Origin: Planctomycetota bacterium
GTDB taxonomy: Bacteria > Planctomycetota > PLA2 > JAEUHO01
DNA: 64,000 nucleotides
Assembly: GCA_029259775.1 (NCBI GenBank)
Contig: JAJDEN010000032.1
Span: 1-64,000 of the forward strand
Direction of reading: 5' to 3'
The position numbers and the translations under genes are program-made. Position 1 is the stretch's first letter. The number at the start of each line of letters is the position of its first letter. Below, in pieces: positions 34,889 to 44,166 of this stretch. The notes beneath the pieces are model-generated. The model made no database searches. It was not told where the DNA came from and was given only the letters and a program-made list of their open reading frames with translations.

Positions 34889-35989
34889 TCAGCGACGCTC
34901 CCACTCCGCGCCGCCCCCACCTGCCGCGCCAGGGTCTGCCGACTGCAACCAAGCCAGCGCGGGCGCGTGCCCGCGCAGGTAGGCATCAAGGAACGCGTAA
35001 GCAACGGCGGCGAGCCCCGCCTGGATGCGGGCGACGTCCGGGTTCGGTCGGTCCGCGGCCGCCATGTCGAACGTCCCGTGCTCCACACCCGCCCCTTGCT
35101 CGATCGTCGAGTACCAGAGGTACTTCTCCCCCGGCGGCAGGCGATCGAAGCCAAGCCGGCGAACAGGACCGTCGAGTCCGTTCTTGGACTTGTAATCTCC
35201 GTCTCCCGTAAGCATGAGCACGGGACCGCGAACGGAGTCCCAGCTCGACTCCGGCTCCTCGATGAAGTGACCGCTGAAGTCCGGGCCCTGGGGCGAAACG
35301 GCGATGAACGCCTTCGGACGAGCGTCCGGCCGGGCGAAGCGCGTCAAGGTGGCACTCAGCCTGCGCACGCTGCCGGCGAGTTGCAAGGGTCCCGAGGAGC
35401 CCGCGGACCAACCGCACACACCCACGTTCTCTTGGTCGATCGTCGCGCCGCGTGTGTCGAACAGATGGGTCGCGATGGCGGGCAGGTGCGTGAGTACCGC
35501 GATCGCATCCGAGGCTCGGCAAACACCTGTGGAAGTGAACGGGTTGGGATCATCGGGATCGCCACCGGTGATCGTCGCATCGTCGCACTCCCCCATCGGC
35601 ACGCCGACGTCCCTGCAGATCATGTCGAGTTGTGCGGCCGTAGGCGCGACGTGCGCAACGTGGATGACGGCGTAGCCGGCGCGTGCCAATACACGGCTCC
35701 ACGCTCTCGACGCGCGATGGTTCGAGTTCGAGTACCCACCACCGTGAGACCAAATCACGACAGGCAGCGGTTCGGGCGCGTCGGTCGAGAAGCGAATGAG
35801 GGCGGGCAACTGGCGCCCGACGATCGAGGGCACGAGGAACTCCGGGGATTCGGCGATCGACGTATCGTCCAGAAGGACGACCGGCGCATACAGGATCGGT
35901 CCGGGCACCTGGCCAGCACCGCTACCGCACGCTGGCAGCGCGACGAGAACCAGGGTCCAAGCCAGCGCACGTAGTCGTCGAAACCGCAT
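34889..35989 (-). CDS. alpha/beta-hydrolase lipoprotein
   Basis: The 366-aa protein starts MRFRRLRALAWTLVL and has the lipobox LPAC, so it should be an outer- or inner-membrane-anchored lipoprotein. The hydrolase core shows the oxyanion strand VVIWSHGGGYSNSN, the nucleophile elbow GVCGWSAGSSG (Ser in GWSAG), an Asp in LTGDGDYKSK and a candidate His in AGVEHGTFD. It resembles dienelactone-hydrolase/PET-hydrolase-like enzymes. The substrate is unknown. The start has GGAG 7 bases upstream. The gene's end lies 3 bases from the third thiC fragment. Confidence 0.85.
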   Translation of the reverse strand: MRFRRLRALAWTLVLVALPACGSGAGQVPGPILYAPVVLLDDTSIAESPEFLVPSIVGRQLPALIRFSTDAPEPLPVVIWSHGGGYSNSNHRASRAWSRVLARAGYAVIHVAHVAPTAAQLDMICRDVGVPMGECDDATITGGDPDDPNPFTSTGVCRASDAIAVLTHLPAIATHLFDTRGATIDQENVGVCGWSAGSSGPLQLAGSVRRLSATLTRFARPDARPKAFIAVSPQGPDFSGHFIEEPESSWDSVRGPVLMLTGDGDYKSKNGLDGPVRRLGFDRLPPGEKYLWYSTIEQGAGVEHGTFDMAAADRPNPDVARIQAGLAAVAYAFLDAYLRGHAPALAWLQSADPGAAGGGGAEWERR

Positions 35990-36297
35990 CACGAGTCTCC
36001 AGCGCCGGAGGCGCCCCGCCGTGACGATTGCATCCACGTCGGCTGGGGACTGTCGTACCGTCGTGCCGAATCGGGTGCAAGTGCACCAAGATTTTGACCG
36101 ATCCGGACCAGCTGATCGGCCTCCTGGCTCGTCGAGGATCGTCGTGCCCGCGAGACGAGCACGGATGCGCGGACGCGGGCGGCGAAACCTACTCGTGGCA
36201 CGGGCATTGCCATGCGCAGCAAGCGCATGAAGATCCATCACGCGCCGTTCCCTTCTCCAGGAAGCTCACGCCTGCGCGAAGGAGCCACGCGCAGCCG
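35990..36297. other. intergenic region, no gene seen
   Basis: The 308 bases between two minus-strand genes hold no supported open frame. A weak minus-strand pair TTGCAC-N17-TACGAC near 36050-36080 could be a promoter for the hydrolase gene, but the match is poor. Confidence 0.55.
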
Positions 36298-38478
36298 TTA
36301 CTCGGTGGCGATCTCGAGGATCAATCCGTTGGCCAGCCCCAGATAGCAACGCGCCGTGGCTTCCGAGCCACCGAAGGCGGTGGACTGCGCCAGCTGGCCG
36401 TGAGGGAGCCGCGCCTGCACCAGGCTTCCGACCTGCTCGCGCACCAGGCTGATGTGCGCACCGTCGGCGCCGAGCAGGAGGCCGCCCCCGATGCCTGCGA
36501 AGCCCTTCCGCGCAGCGGCCTTGCCGGTCGCCGCGAGCGTGGACCAGTTCGGGGCGCTCAGGAACGCCAGGCCCCGACGCTCGTAGGTCTCGCCGAGCAC
36601 CATCACGTTGCCGCCCTGCAGCGGCGTGAATCGACCGCCGATGTAGCCGTGGGGCACCTGGCTCGCTACAGACCAATCGGTCGCGTCGTAGAGCGTCGCC
36701 TGCCTGGTGTTTCCGAGGTCGGGTATGTACTGCTGCGGGGCAACAAGGATTAGGCTGCCGCCGGGCCAAGGCAGCAAGGTCGTGAACGGGATCGGCAGCG
36801 GATCCGTTGCCGCTGTCACCTGATCGGCCACGAGCGTCTGCTGCACGGCGCCGTTCATGTCGCATACGAACAGGCCGCCCGCCTCCGAGCTGACGAGCAT
36901 CTCCGCCGCCGAAATGTCGATCGCGGAGCGAACCGCAACAGGCTGCGCGCCATTCATGACCTGCACGGTGGCTTGAATCGTCGCCCCGGGCAACGCGATC
37001 CGCAGCAAGGCCCCGAGATCATTTCGCGCGAGCAGCGTCTGCTCACCCGGTCCAAACGTGATGCGTGCGGCGCTCGGCGGACACACGCCGAGTCCGACGG
37101 GAACCGCGGCTACCATGCGCGTCTCGGTGTCCGCTCCGCGGAGGAACGCGGCCGGTCGGCCCGCGAGGTCCCAGGCCATCACGTGTCCGTCGCGATCACG
37201 CGAAGCCAGGAAGCGTCCACTCGGGGAAACGGCCAGCTCGACGACGCTGGTGGCATGTCCTGTCAGCTCCGCCGTCACCAGCAGCGTGGCGCCATTCGCA
37301 GTCCCCAAGGCTTGCGCCTTCGGCACAATGGCAGCAGCAGACGGGATCGCGTTGGCCGCGAACTCCATGACGGCTGCGGAGCCATCCTGATGCCCCACCA
37401 CGAACCGGTTCATCGTAGGCATGGAGGAGAACGAACGTGGTGTCAGGGGGTTCGTATGCAGCGGGTCTTTCGAGTACGCCACCACGCGTCGATCCGCCAG
37501 GCGTAGGACCCCCACAGCACGCGCACTGCAGAAGGCGGCGTGGGCCTGCCCGCCCGAGGTGATCTCCCCCGTGCCTGCCCACAGCTCGAATCCCATCGCG
37601 ATCTCGGTGCCGGCCGCGTCGTAGAGGTGCCCGACGCCATGGTCAACACCCGCCACCGTATTGCCCGTCCCGACGGTATCGAACGCGGTGGCGGAGCCAG
37701 GAGGTCCCGCATACCGGATCAGACGCGCGCCCGTGGCCGTGTCCCACCTTGTGAGGCCACCATTGGGAGGCCCCCCACCAAGAACGACTTCCCCGTCGTC
37801 CGCGGGATCGTAGTCCGCCAGGGCCGTCAACAAGGAGTCACCGCCCGGCGCATAGCGAGCCAGGTGTACGACATGCGCGTCATCCGCCGGGCGATACGTG
37901 CGTACGAGCGTCAGCGCGGGAAACACGTACTCCTCGATCGCACCCCGGTCGGTTCCGATCGCCAGGCGGTCGCCGGCGGGATGCAGACCGAGACATACCA
38001 CGGCCCCGGGGAACTCCGTCGCCCCACTGAGGGCTCCATCCAAGACGGCGATTCGTACCAACGTGCCGTAGCCATTGATCGCGATCAGTTCCACGTTCCC
38101 GGGCAAGAAGGCGAGGCCCAGGACGCGCTGGCCCAGCCCGTTCGCGAAGCCCTCGCTGGGGGTCCCTACATGCCGGTTGCCGGGCACGGGCAGGGTCGCA
38201 ACGAAGCGACGGATGCCGGTGGCGGCCTCGAACAGCGAGACATGCCCCGCCGCGTCTCCCACGGCGACGAGCGCGCCGTCCGAGGAGAGGGCCGTGCGCT
38301 CAGCGGCCTGTCCGAACTCTGCTGCGACCAGGTTGCGCAATCGCGTCAGGGTGCCAAACGGGCCTGCGGCAAGCGTGAAGGGTCCGGCGCCCTCTGAGGG
38401 TGCACCCCCCGGCGCCCCGCCACAGGTGGTGAGGGAGAGCGCGGCGAGCATGAGCAGGGCGATGCGCCCGCGCGTCAT
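36298..38478 (-). CDS. WD40-like propeller lipoprotein
   Basis: The 726-aa protein has a signal with lipobox LTTC and then a long series of WD40-like blades, e.g. ALVAVGDAAGHVSLFEAATG, GDRLAIGTDRGAIEEY and FLASRDRDGHVMAWDLAGR. Two propellers are plausible from the length. No enzymatic residues are obvious. Its ATG overlaps the TGA of the upstream secreted hydrolase gene (ATGA), so the two are co-translated and may work together at the envelope. Confidence 0.85.
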   Translation of the reverse strand: MTRGRIALLMLAALSLTTCGGAPGGAPSEGAGPFTLAAGPFGTLTRLRNLVAAEFGQAAERTALSSDGALVAVGDAAGHVSLFEAATGIRRFVATLPVPGNRHVGTPSEGFANGLGQRVLGLAFLPGNVELIAINGYGTLVRIAVLDGALSGATEFPGAVVCLGLHPAGDRLAIGTDRGAIEEYVFPALTLVRTYRPADDAHVVHLARYAPGGDSLLTALADYDPADDGEVVLGGGPPNGGLTRWDTATGARLIRYAGPPGSATAFDTVGTGNTVAGVDHGVGHLYDAAGTEIAMGFELWAGTGEITSGGQAHAAFCSARAVGVLRLADRRVVAYSKDPLHTNPLTPRSFSSMPTMNRFVVGHQDGSAAVMEFAANAIPSAAAIVPKAQALGTANGATLLVTAELTGHATSVVELAVSPSGRFLASRDRDGHVMAWDLAGRPAAFLRGADTETRMVAAVPVGLGVCPPSAARITFGPGEQTLLARNDLGALLRIALPGATIQATVQVMNGAQPVAVRSAIDISAAEMLVSSEAGGLFVCDMNGAVQQTLVADQVTAATDPLPIPFTTLLPWPGGSLILVAPQQYIPDLGNTRQATLYDATDWSVASQVPHGYIGGRFTPLQGGNVMVLGETYERRGLAFLSAPNWSTLAATGKAAARKGFAGIGGGLLLGADGAHISLVREQVGSLVQARLPHGQLAQSTAFGGSEATARCYLGLANGLILEIATE

Positions 38479-39356
38479 AGCCGGAATCTCCGGATCAAGC
38501 AGCGCATCAGCGTCATGCTCCAGATGTAGCCCGAGTGATCGTCCTCGGCGTCCGTGCCCGTCGCGTCCGGATTGCGACTCTTGCCGTTCGGCCCCGCGCC
38601 CGCCTTGAGCTTGGGCTCCGCGTCGCACTGTGCGGCACTGACGCGCAAACACCTCGCGCCATGCTCGCTGCCGCCCGAACCGAGCGCGCTGTCACCCTCT
38701 TCGATGCCGTACGTCCCGCCGAGGATGTCGTCGTCGTCGTTGTACCAAACCTTCAGTCGACCGGCGCGGACCGAGACGGTGGAAGAGCCGAACTCCTCGT
38801 CGGCCTCGAGCACCTCGTTGTCGACCGCCGGCGCGAGCATCTGGACCGTGTCGGCGCAGCCCCCGCACTTCATGGCCTGCAGTGCAACGCGTGCACCCAA
38901 GCTGTGCGTAATGATGTTCACGCGGATGCCCGGACACGACCTCTTGATGTCATTCGTGAGCTGCGCGAGGACCTTGCCATTCAGGTTGGCACTCTCGCGG
39001 GCAATGTCGAACTTGGTGACGCCGGGGTCACTGTCCCAAGAGAAGCCGTACACAGGACCGGCGAAGCCGCCGGCTCGGAGAATCGACTCCGCTTGGTTGA
39101 AGTTCGACGTCGCGCCCTCGGCGTCATTCTGGAAGCCGTGGATGTAGATCACGATCGACGTGGGGCAGTTGGGGGGCATGAGAGAAGCGGGGAGCGCCAG
39201 CGTCGGTTGGGCGGTATCCCACTTCGCGTCATCCCATGTGAACCACCCGCTGATGAACCTGACCTGTCCACGTGTGCTGAACTCCTCGACGGCGAACGCA
39301 TCGGCGGGGAACAGGCAGCACAAGGCGACAGATAGCAAGACCGCGCGGATCAGCAT
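38475..39356 (-). CDS. secreted alpha/beta-hydrolase of DUF900 type
   Basis: The 293-aa protein has a signal peptide (MLIRAVLLSVALCCLFPADAFA) and a hydrolase core with VIYIHGFQNDAEGA near the N-terminus, GFSWDSDP, and the nucleophile motif ITHSLGARVALQAM (Ser in HSLGA). This arrangement matches the DUF900 branch of lipase-like proteins. GGGGAG lies 6 bases before the ATG. It is coupled to the WD40 lipoprotein gene by a 4-base overlap. Confidence 0.85.
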   Translation of the reverse strand: MLIRAVLLSVALCCLFPADAFAVEEFSTRGQVRFISGWFTWDDAKWDTAQPTLALPASLMPPNCPTSIVIYIHGFQNDAEGATSNFNQAESILRAGGFAGPVYGFSWDSDPGVTKFDIARESANLNGKVLAQLTNDIKRSCPGIRVNIITHSLGARVALQAMKCGGCADTVQMLAPAVDNEVLEADEEFGSSTVSVRAGRLKVWYNDDDDILGGTYGIEEGDSALGSGGSEHGARCLRVSAAQCDAEPKLKAGAGPNGKSRNPDATGTDAEDDHSGYIWSMTLMRCLIRRFRL

Positions 39357-39475
39357 GAGAGGCTCCCCGTGCCGTGAGGGGCAGGAACCGTGACCACGGC
39401 GTCCGCGATGATGCCAGAAACGAGAGTGGCTCGCAACGCGCCCGACGGTCCATGGCTCAGGACCACGCCGGCAGA

Positions 39476-40369
39476 TCACATTCGCGCGAGATGACGAATC
39501 TGCGCCAGCAACGCGGCCTCTGCATCCAGCGGCCCACCGAGCAGGGCTTCGATCCGCCCGGTGCGAAAGCGCGGTACCGGTCCCCGCCCGGCGCGCGGGA
39601 GGACACGTACCTCGCTTGACGAGTTCAGAGACGCCACCACCGTCCGCGCCACGCGCTCCCACGTGACCACGTCCCGATCGACGGCGAGGTAGGTCGGATG
39701 GGGATTCTCCGTCTCCGTGAGCAGGCGGATGGCTCCTGCCACCGCGGCAACGTCGGCGAGCTGGCGTCCCTCCCCGCGCACGGTCTCGATGGGACGCCCC
39801 TCTCCCGCCGCGGCCATCATCTGTGTGATGCGGCCTGGTACGCGAAGGGAGCCCGCGGCGAACGCCGGCGGACCAACGAGGGGGCCGGGACGAACAACGA
39901 CACCCGTCATCTGCCCCCGCGCGCACGCGGCGCGGAGGAACAGCTCCCCCGCGGCCTTGGTGGCGCCGTAGACATCGGCCGTGGTGAGGCGGTCTTCCTC
40001 GCGCATCTCGCCGGCGAACGGCCGGTGCACGGCCGTCGAAGAGATCTAGATACATCTCGTCAGTCCGGCGCGGACGGCGGCCTCGAAGAGCCTCACCGCG
40101 ACGGCGGTGTCCCGCAGTTGGAGCTCCGAACCGGGGTCGCCCCAGATCAGCGCGGCATGGATGCACACCTCGTGTCCCGGCAGCACCTCGGCGACGCGCG
40201 CGTCATGTTCCAGATCCATCTCGACGACCGTCAGCGCCGGATCTCCTGCGAACGGGCCCAGCTTCCCAGACGACCGAACGACGGCGGTCACGCGGTGCCC
40301 GTGCTCCAGCAGCTCGCGCACGACATGGAGGCCTAGGTACCCCCCAGCGCCGGTCAGGAGAGTTCGCAT
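39476..40369 (-). pseudogene. NAD-dependent epimerase/dehydratase with one in-frame TAG
   Basis: The frame gives a complete short-chain epimerase (about 297 codons). The Rossmann GAGGYLG is near the N-terminus and the catalytic YGATK lies in the second half. A single TAG at 40046-40048 interrupts it. The context is RCI-stop-ISSTAVH, where family members have a Tyr or similar residue before the SSTAV strand, so one base change (TAC or TAT to TAG) explains it. Both halves are otherwise intact. It may be a recent pseudogene or a sequencing error. Confidence 0.8.
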
Positions 40370-40583
40370 TGGCCTGGCGCCCCGGGTTGCGCGGATCGCA
40401 TGCTCACAACAGGGATCGGGGAACGGGGGAGAACCGTTCCCGCACCCGGGGCAACGTAGCCGGGGGCACGATGCGCGGCAAGTCCACGAGCACAACAGCA
40501 GGGAGCGCTCGAGGTCGGCCTACGCCAGAAGAGCGGCGACGTCCCGGACGCGCGTGGTGAGAGCTACGCGTCGACCTGGCGAA

Positions 40584-40757
40584 TCACGGCGCCGGGGTCT
40601 TCTTCTCGCGGTGCCTGCTGCCGCGATTCTTGTAGCGGGCGCTCCCGGCGTGCCCGGCGCCCTTGCCGAGCCCGGAGGCCGAGGTCTGCTGGTGCGTGCA
40701 CGCTGCGATGAAGCAGACGAGGCCAACCAAGACAACAGCGACAACGATCCATATCAT
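40584..40757 (-). CDS. small membrane protein or lipoprotein, unknown function
   Basis: The 57-aa product begins MIWIVVAVVLVGLVCFIAAC, a single hydrophobic segment ending in a lipobox-like IAAC, followed by a basic tail rich in Lys, Arg and Ser. TACGCT stands exactly 6 bases before the ATG, which supports it as a real, leaderless gene. I do not recognise a family. Confidence 0.5.
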   Translation of the reverse strand: MIWIVVAVVLVGLVCFIAACTHQQTSASGLGKGAGHAGSARYKNRGSRHREKKTPAP

Positions 40758-40763
40758 CGGGGC

Positions 40764-40769
40764 AGCGTA
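40764..40769 (-). promoter_or_regulatory. candidate leaderless -10 element of the small membrane protein gene
   Basis: TACGCT on the minus strand, then GCCCCG, then ATG at 40757; 6-base spacing. Confidence 0.5.
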
Positions 40770-40973
40770 CTCCCGCCGACGTCCACCCGCGCAACTGTCT
40801 GGGAAATCGGGGGTGCCGTGGGCTGGGCGCCGGTTCGCGGGGCGCGTGGGCTGAATCCCGCGCAAGCCTTGCGGTGGGGACCGGCGGAGTCAGGTGCGAA
40901 CTTCGCCACCTCGTGGCGCTCAACGGCGTTGCGCCCCCGGCAGTCGAGGAACGCGAGCACCAAGCGCAGCGCC

Positions 40974-41552
40974 TCAGGGCCGACCCCAGAGCACCCAGGC
41001 GGCCCAGTAGTACGGGTGCGCCCACTTCGTCTGGGAGGCCACATGGGCCTGGGCCTGGTGCAGCGCTTCGGCCGCCGAGACACCGTCGCCGGCAGGCGGA
41101 TTCCAGAGCTCGTAGAACCGGCGCATCAGGGCGCTTGTCGCTTCATCATCGACCTTCCAAAGCGAACAGATCACGCGCGGGGTACCGGCGTACATGAACG
41201 CTCGGGTCAAGCCCACGAGGCCCTCACCCGAGACGATGCGTCCTCGCCCCGTCTCACACGCCGAGAGCGTGACGAGATTCGCCGGGATGTGGCTCCGCAT
41301 GACTTCCGCCGCGGTGAAGAACCCGTCGCTTTGCTTCGCGAGGGAGAGCGCCAGGGAGGAGAGAATCGGATCGGCATCGTTGACGAAGCCATGGCAGGCG
41401 AGATGGACGGCGTTCCACGTCACGCCCTTGCGTACCGCCTCGGCCAAGGCGAATTCATTGGCGTCGGAGCCGAGCAACACGGTGTCACCGATGGCCTCAG
41501 GCTTCCCCGCGCGCGGCGGGAAGTGGCGAGATGCGCAAGTCGTTCTTGCCAC
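40974..41552 (-). pseudogene. CHAT-domain caspase-like protease, truncated and frameshifted
   Basis: The frame encodes the catalytic half of a CHAT protease: His in VHLACHGF and Cys in LVTLSACETGRGRIVSGEG, followed by SLWKVDDEATSALM. The usual N-terminal TPR region is absent. The adjacent frame upstream reads SPLPAARGEA and stops at TGA 41497-41499; this is the segment that normally precedes the CHAT core, so a frameshift occurred near 41500. Upstream of that the sequence runs into the end of the metalloprotease gene. It is best read as a remnant; a short translated fragment cannot be excluded. Confidence 0.75.
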
Positions 41553-41565
41553 TGGACCTAGCCGG

Positions 41566-41599
41566 CTGGCTGGGCCCGCTCGATGCGAGGCCCAGCCAG
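41566..41599 (-). terminator. hairpin after the metalloprotease gene
   Basis: CTGGCTGGGCC (41566-41576) and GGCCCAGCCAG (41589-41599) pair perfectly over 11 bp around a 12-base loop, 15 bases beyond the metalloprotease stop. There is no T-run. Confidence 0.5.
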
Positions 41600-41614
41600 A
41601 GCAGCCCTCGTCAT

Positions 41615-43342
41615 CTAGCGGCCCGGGCCCATGGGTGCGGCTCTGCCGGACGCGCCGCGGGCGGTGGAGAGGATCTCCGCTGCGATGCCCAGATCATGCG
41701 CCTGGCGACGCCCGTCGGCATAGGCATGCAGCCGGTAGCTGCCGAGAGGCATCCGGCTAGGCGCGCGCACGATCACCGCCGTCTGGGACCACGACACGAT
41801 CGTCAGGTCGTACTTTCGGCTGGATCGATCCACGAGGCTGAAGACCTGCCCGGCCTGCACGCCGAAGCTGCCACGGAGGCTCAGATTGCGGCCGGGACGG
41901 ATCCGCAAGGTGCCCGGCTCCGTGATCTTCGGACGGAAGCCCGTGCGCCGACCCCAGTCGACGACGGCGGTCGTCGCATCGCGCCCAGCGTCGTTGACCC
42001 GCAGCGCAAGGCCGCTCAGACGGCCGTCGCGCCACGTGGGGCGGATCAGGCCGTCGCCGTTGCCCCACGGGCGGCCCGTCGCGTACGTCATGCGGGGAGC
42101 TCCGAGGGACACGAGTTGGCGCTCCATCGGCGGCTGGCCACTACGAACGGCGACGCCCGGTGCAGGCACGCGCAGTAGACCCAGGTCGCGTTGAAGCTCG
42201 ACCCGCCAGATCCGCAGGCCCCGGCCCAACGCTCCGCGGTCATAGGCCCCCGCACCGGCTACCGAGTCTCGCCGGACCCGTCGGTCGCTGCTGCGGTACT
42301 CCACCATGAAGAACTTGTCCATCCCGCGGGACGGGTCGTAGAAGAGCAACGGCCGCCCCGCATCCACGGGCAACTCCGCGACGCTCAACTTCGCGGTCCC
42401 TTCGGAACCGATCTGGAAGATGCGCGGGGAAACCCAGCCCAGGCGCATGCGGTGCCACGGATCCAGGTACACGGGATCGACCGTGTCTTCGCCGCGAAGC
42501 GTGCTGGCCATGACGGTCGCCTGGTAGTTCATGCGGAACCTATGGCCATACACGTCGCCGCAGCCAAGGGTGTGCAACAGCTCGTGCGCCACCGTGCCAT
42601 GGCCAACGCCCTCGCCGCAGCCGACCAACTGCCCCCGCCACCGGAGGTTCTGCCCCTTGAGCTTGAACGACCGGTAGCGCGCCGCGCCGGAGTCGGCGAA
42701 CGAGACGGGCGGCGTGCCCTTCGGCGGGTGCGCACCAATGAATACGATCGTGAGTTCCACGGGCGTGAGGATGCCGTCGCCGTTCTTGTCGTAGCGGCGG
42801 AACTCGAACAGCGTGCGCTCCGACACCTGCTGGATGGCCTCGTCCATGGAGTCTTCCCACGAACGATTCTTGTTCGTCCCCGGGCATAGACGGCGCGGCG
42901 TGTCCTTGCCGTCCGGTCCCCTCACCTTGACGCTGTAGTTGTTGGCGCAGTGGTAGCGACTCTCGTCCGCCCGGTTCGTACCCCGAAGGTTGCGCGCCGT
43001 CACGGGGCCGACGACGCCGGCGCGCGAGTACTGGAAGCGTCCCGAGCTCATGGCACGGAAGTACCCGACGACGGAAGCGTCATCGCTGCGCGCACCGCGG
43101 CCGAAGAACATCCGCTCATAGCGAGCCTTGTCGTGGTGACTCCGGAGCTTCACGTCGCTGTACTCCGAGAGGACGACGAGCAACGGCCGGGTGCCGCGGG
43201 CCATCGCCCCGTGGCCGGTCAGCCGACCGTAGCCGAAGTTCTCGGGGGTAGGCGCTGCGTCCGCCGGGGCGGACGCAGCGAGGAAGATCAGTGTGAGCGC
43301 GGCGAGGAAATGCAGCGGCATGCGAAGCGTGCGGGAGAACAT
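41615..43342 (-). CDS. secreted M6-type zinc metalloprotease with EF-hand
   Basis: The 575-aa protein has a signal peptide ending near ADAA. The zinc motif is HELLH at 253-257 (AHELLHTLGCGDVYG), as in immune-inhibitor-A-like M6 peptidases, and one classical EF-hand loop lies at 185-196 (DKNGDGILTPVE). A beta-rich C-terminal part (about 440-560) contains an IPT/TIG-like segment, e.g. LSLRGSFGVQAGQVFSL. It likely degrades proteins outside the cell in a calcium-dependent way. GGAGG lies 5 bases before the ATG. Confidence 0.88.
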   Translation of the reverse strand: MFSRTLRMPLHFLAALTLIFLAASAPADAAPTPENFGYGRLTGHGAMARGTRPLLVVLSEYSDVKLRSHHDKARYERMFFGRGARSDDASVVGYFRAMSSGRFQYSRAGVVGPVTARNLRGTNRADESRYHCANNYSVKVRGPDGKDTPRRLCPGTNKNRSWEDSMDEAIQQVSERTLFEFRRYDKNGDGILTPVELTIVFIGAHPPKGTPPVSFADSGAARYRSFKLKGQNLRWRGQLVGCGEGVGHGTVAHELLHTLGCGDVYGHRFRMNYQATVMASTLRGEDTVDPVYLDPWHRMRLGWVSPRIFQIGSEGTAKLSVAELPVDAGRPLLFYDPSRGMDKFFMVEYRSSDRRVRRDSVAGAGAYDRGALGRGLRIWRVELQRDLGLLRVPAPGVAVRSGQPPMERQLVSLGAPRMTYATGRPWGNGDGLIRPTWRDGRLSGLALRVNDAGRDATTAVVDWGRRTGFRPKITEPGTLRIRPGRNLSLRGSFGVQAGQVFSLVDRSSRKYDLTIVSWSQTAVIVRAPSRMPLGSYRLHAYADGRRQAHDLGIAAEILSTARGASGRAAPMGPGR

Positions 43343-43490
43343 GGGAACCTCCAGGTCGGGAGCCTTGGTTGCGAAGGCCGCCGGTGGCCTGGGGAGGGAC
43401 TGCACGCGCGGCCCGGATGCGGACAGCGATCCCTCGATTTCCCGCAGAGGCCAGGGAATGGGGGCTCGTTCGCTCGCCCCGCCGGCCGCG

Positions 43491-44132
43491 TCAGGCGGGA
43501 GGCGTCTCGAGCCCAAGCTCCTCGGCGATGGCGCGCAGCCGGCGCAGGGCACGGATGTAGCGCTTGCTCGCAGCATCCTTGTGCAGACCCAGCTCAGCTG
43601 CGACCTCGCCGTTGCTCAGTTCCTCGAAGTGGCGCAACACGAGGACTTCCCGGTCCTGCTCGTCCATGAGGTCGAGAGCCGCCTGAAGCTGCTCGCGCAA
43701 GTCCGTGCGCGCCGCCGCGGCGGAGGGAGTCACGCCGCGGCCGACGAGCGCATCGACCATCGCCACGGTGGACGCGCCCGGGAAGCCCGGCTTGCAGGCG
43801 GCGACCTGCCTGCGCACGTCCCTCTTCTGCGCCCCGACGTGGTGGCGGTGCAGCTTCACCACCTCCTGGCCGGCAATGTAGCGCAACCAGACGAAGAACG
43901 GCATGTCCGGATCGTCGACGTACGTGTCCAGCCTCCGATCGGCTTCGAGAAACGCGTCTTGCAACACGTCGGAGGCCTGGACGCGGCGCTGCAGGATCGG
44001 ATCCAGTCGGAATTGTACGAGACGTCGAAGGCGCGCCCGGTGCTGCTCGAAGATGCGGTCGAGCACGTTGCGGCGCGCGTCGCCCGCGACCTGCAAGGCT
44101 CGCCAGTCACTGTCCATGGCGTCATGCGGCAT
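43491..44132 (-). CDS. ECF-like sigma factor of planctomycete type
   Basis: The 213-aa protein has sigma region 2 (FEQHRARLRRLVQFRLDPILQRRVQASDVLQDAFLEADRR) and region 4 (MDEQDREVLVLRHFEELSNGEVAAELGLHKDAASKRYIRALRRL). The long region-2 form with DASDVxQ-like sequence is characteristic of planctomycete sigma factors found beside protein kinases. It follows the WD40 kinase gene by 34 bases on the same strand, so phosphorylation of or by the kinase pathway is plausible. TAGGAT is 9 bases before the ATG. Confidence 0.9.
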   Translation of the reverse strand: MPHDAMDSDWRALQVAGDARRNVLDRIFEQHRARLRRLVQFRLDPILQRRVQASDVLQDAFLEADRRLDTYVDDPDMPFFVWLRYIAGQEVVKLHRHHVGAQKRDVRRQVAACKPGFPGASTVAMVDALVGRGVTPSAAAARTDLREQLQAALDLMDEQDREVLVLRHFEELSNGEVAAELGLHKDAASKRYIRALRRLRAIAEELGLETPPA

Positions 44133-44166
44133 CAGCCTCGGATCCTAGCAGGTTCGTCACGGCGGC

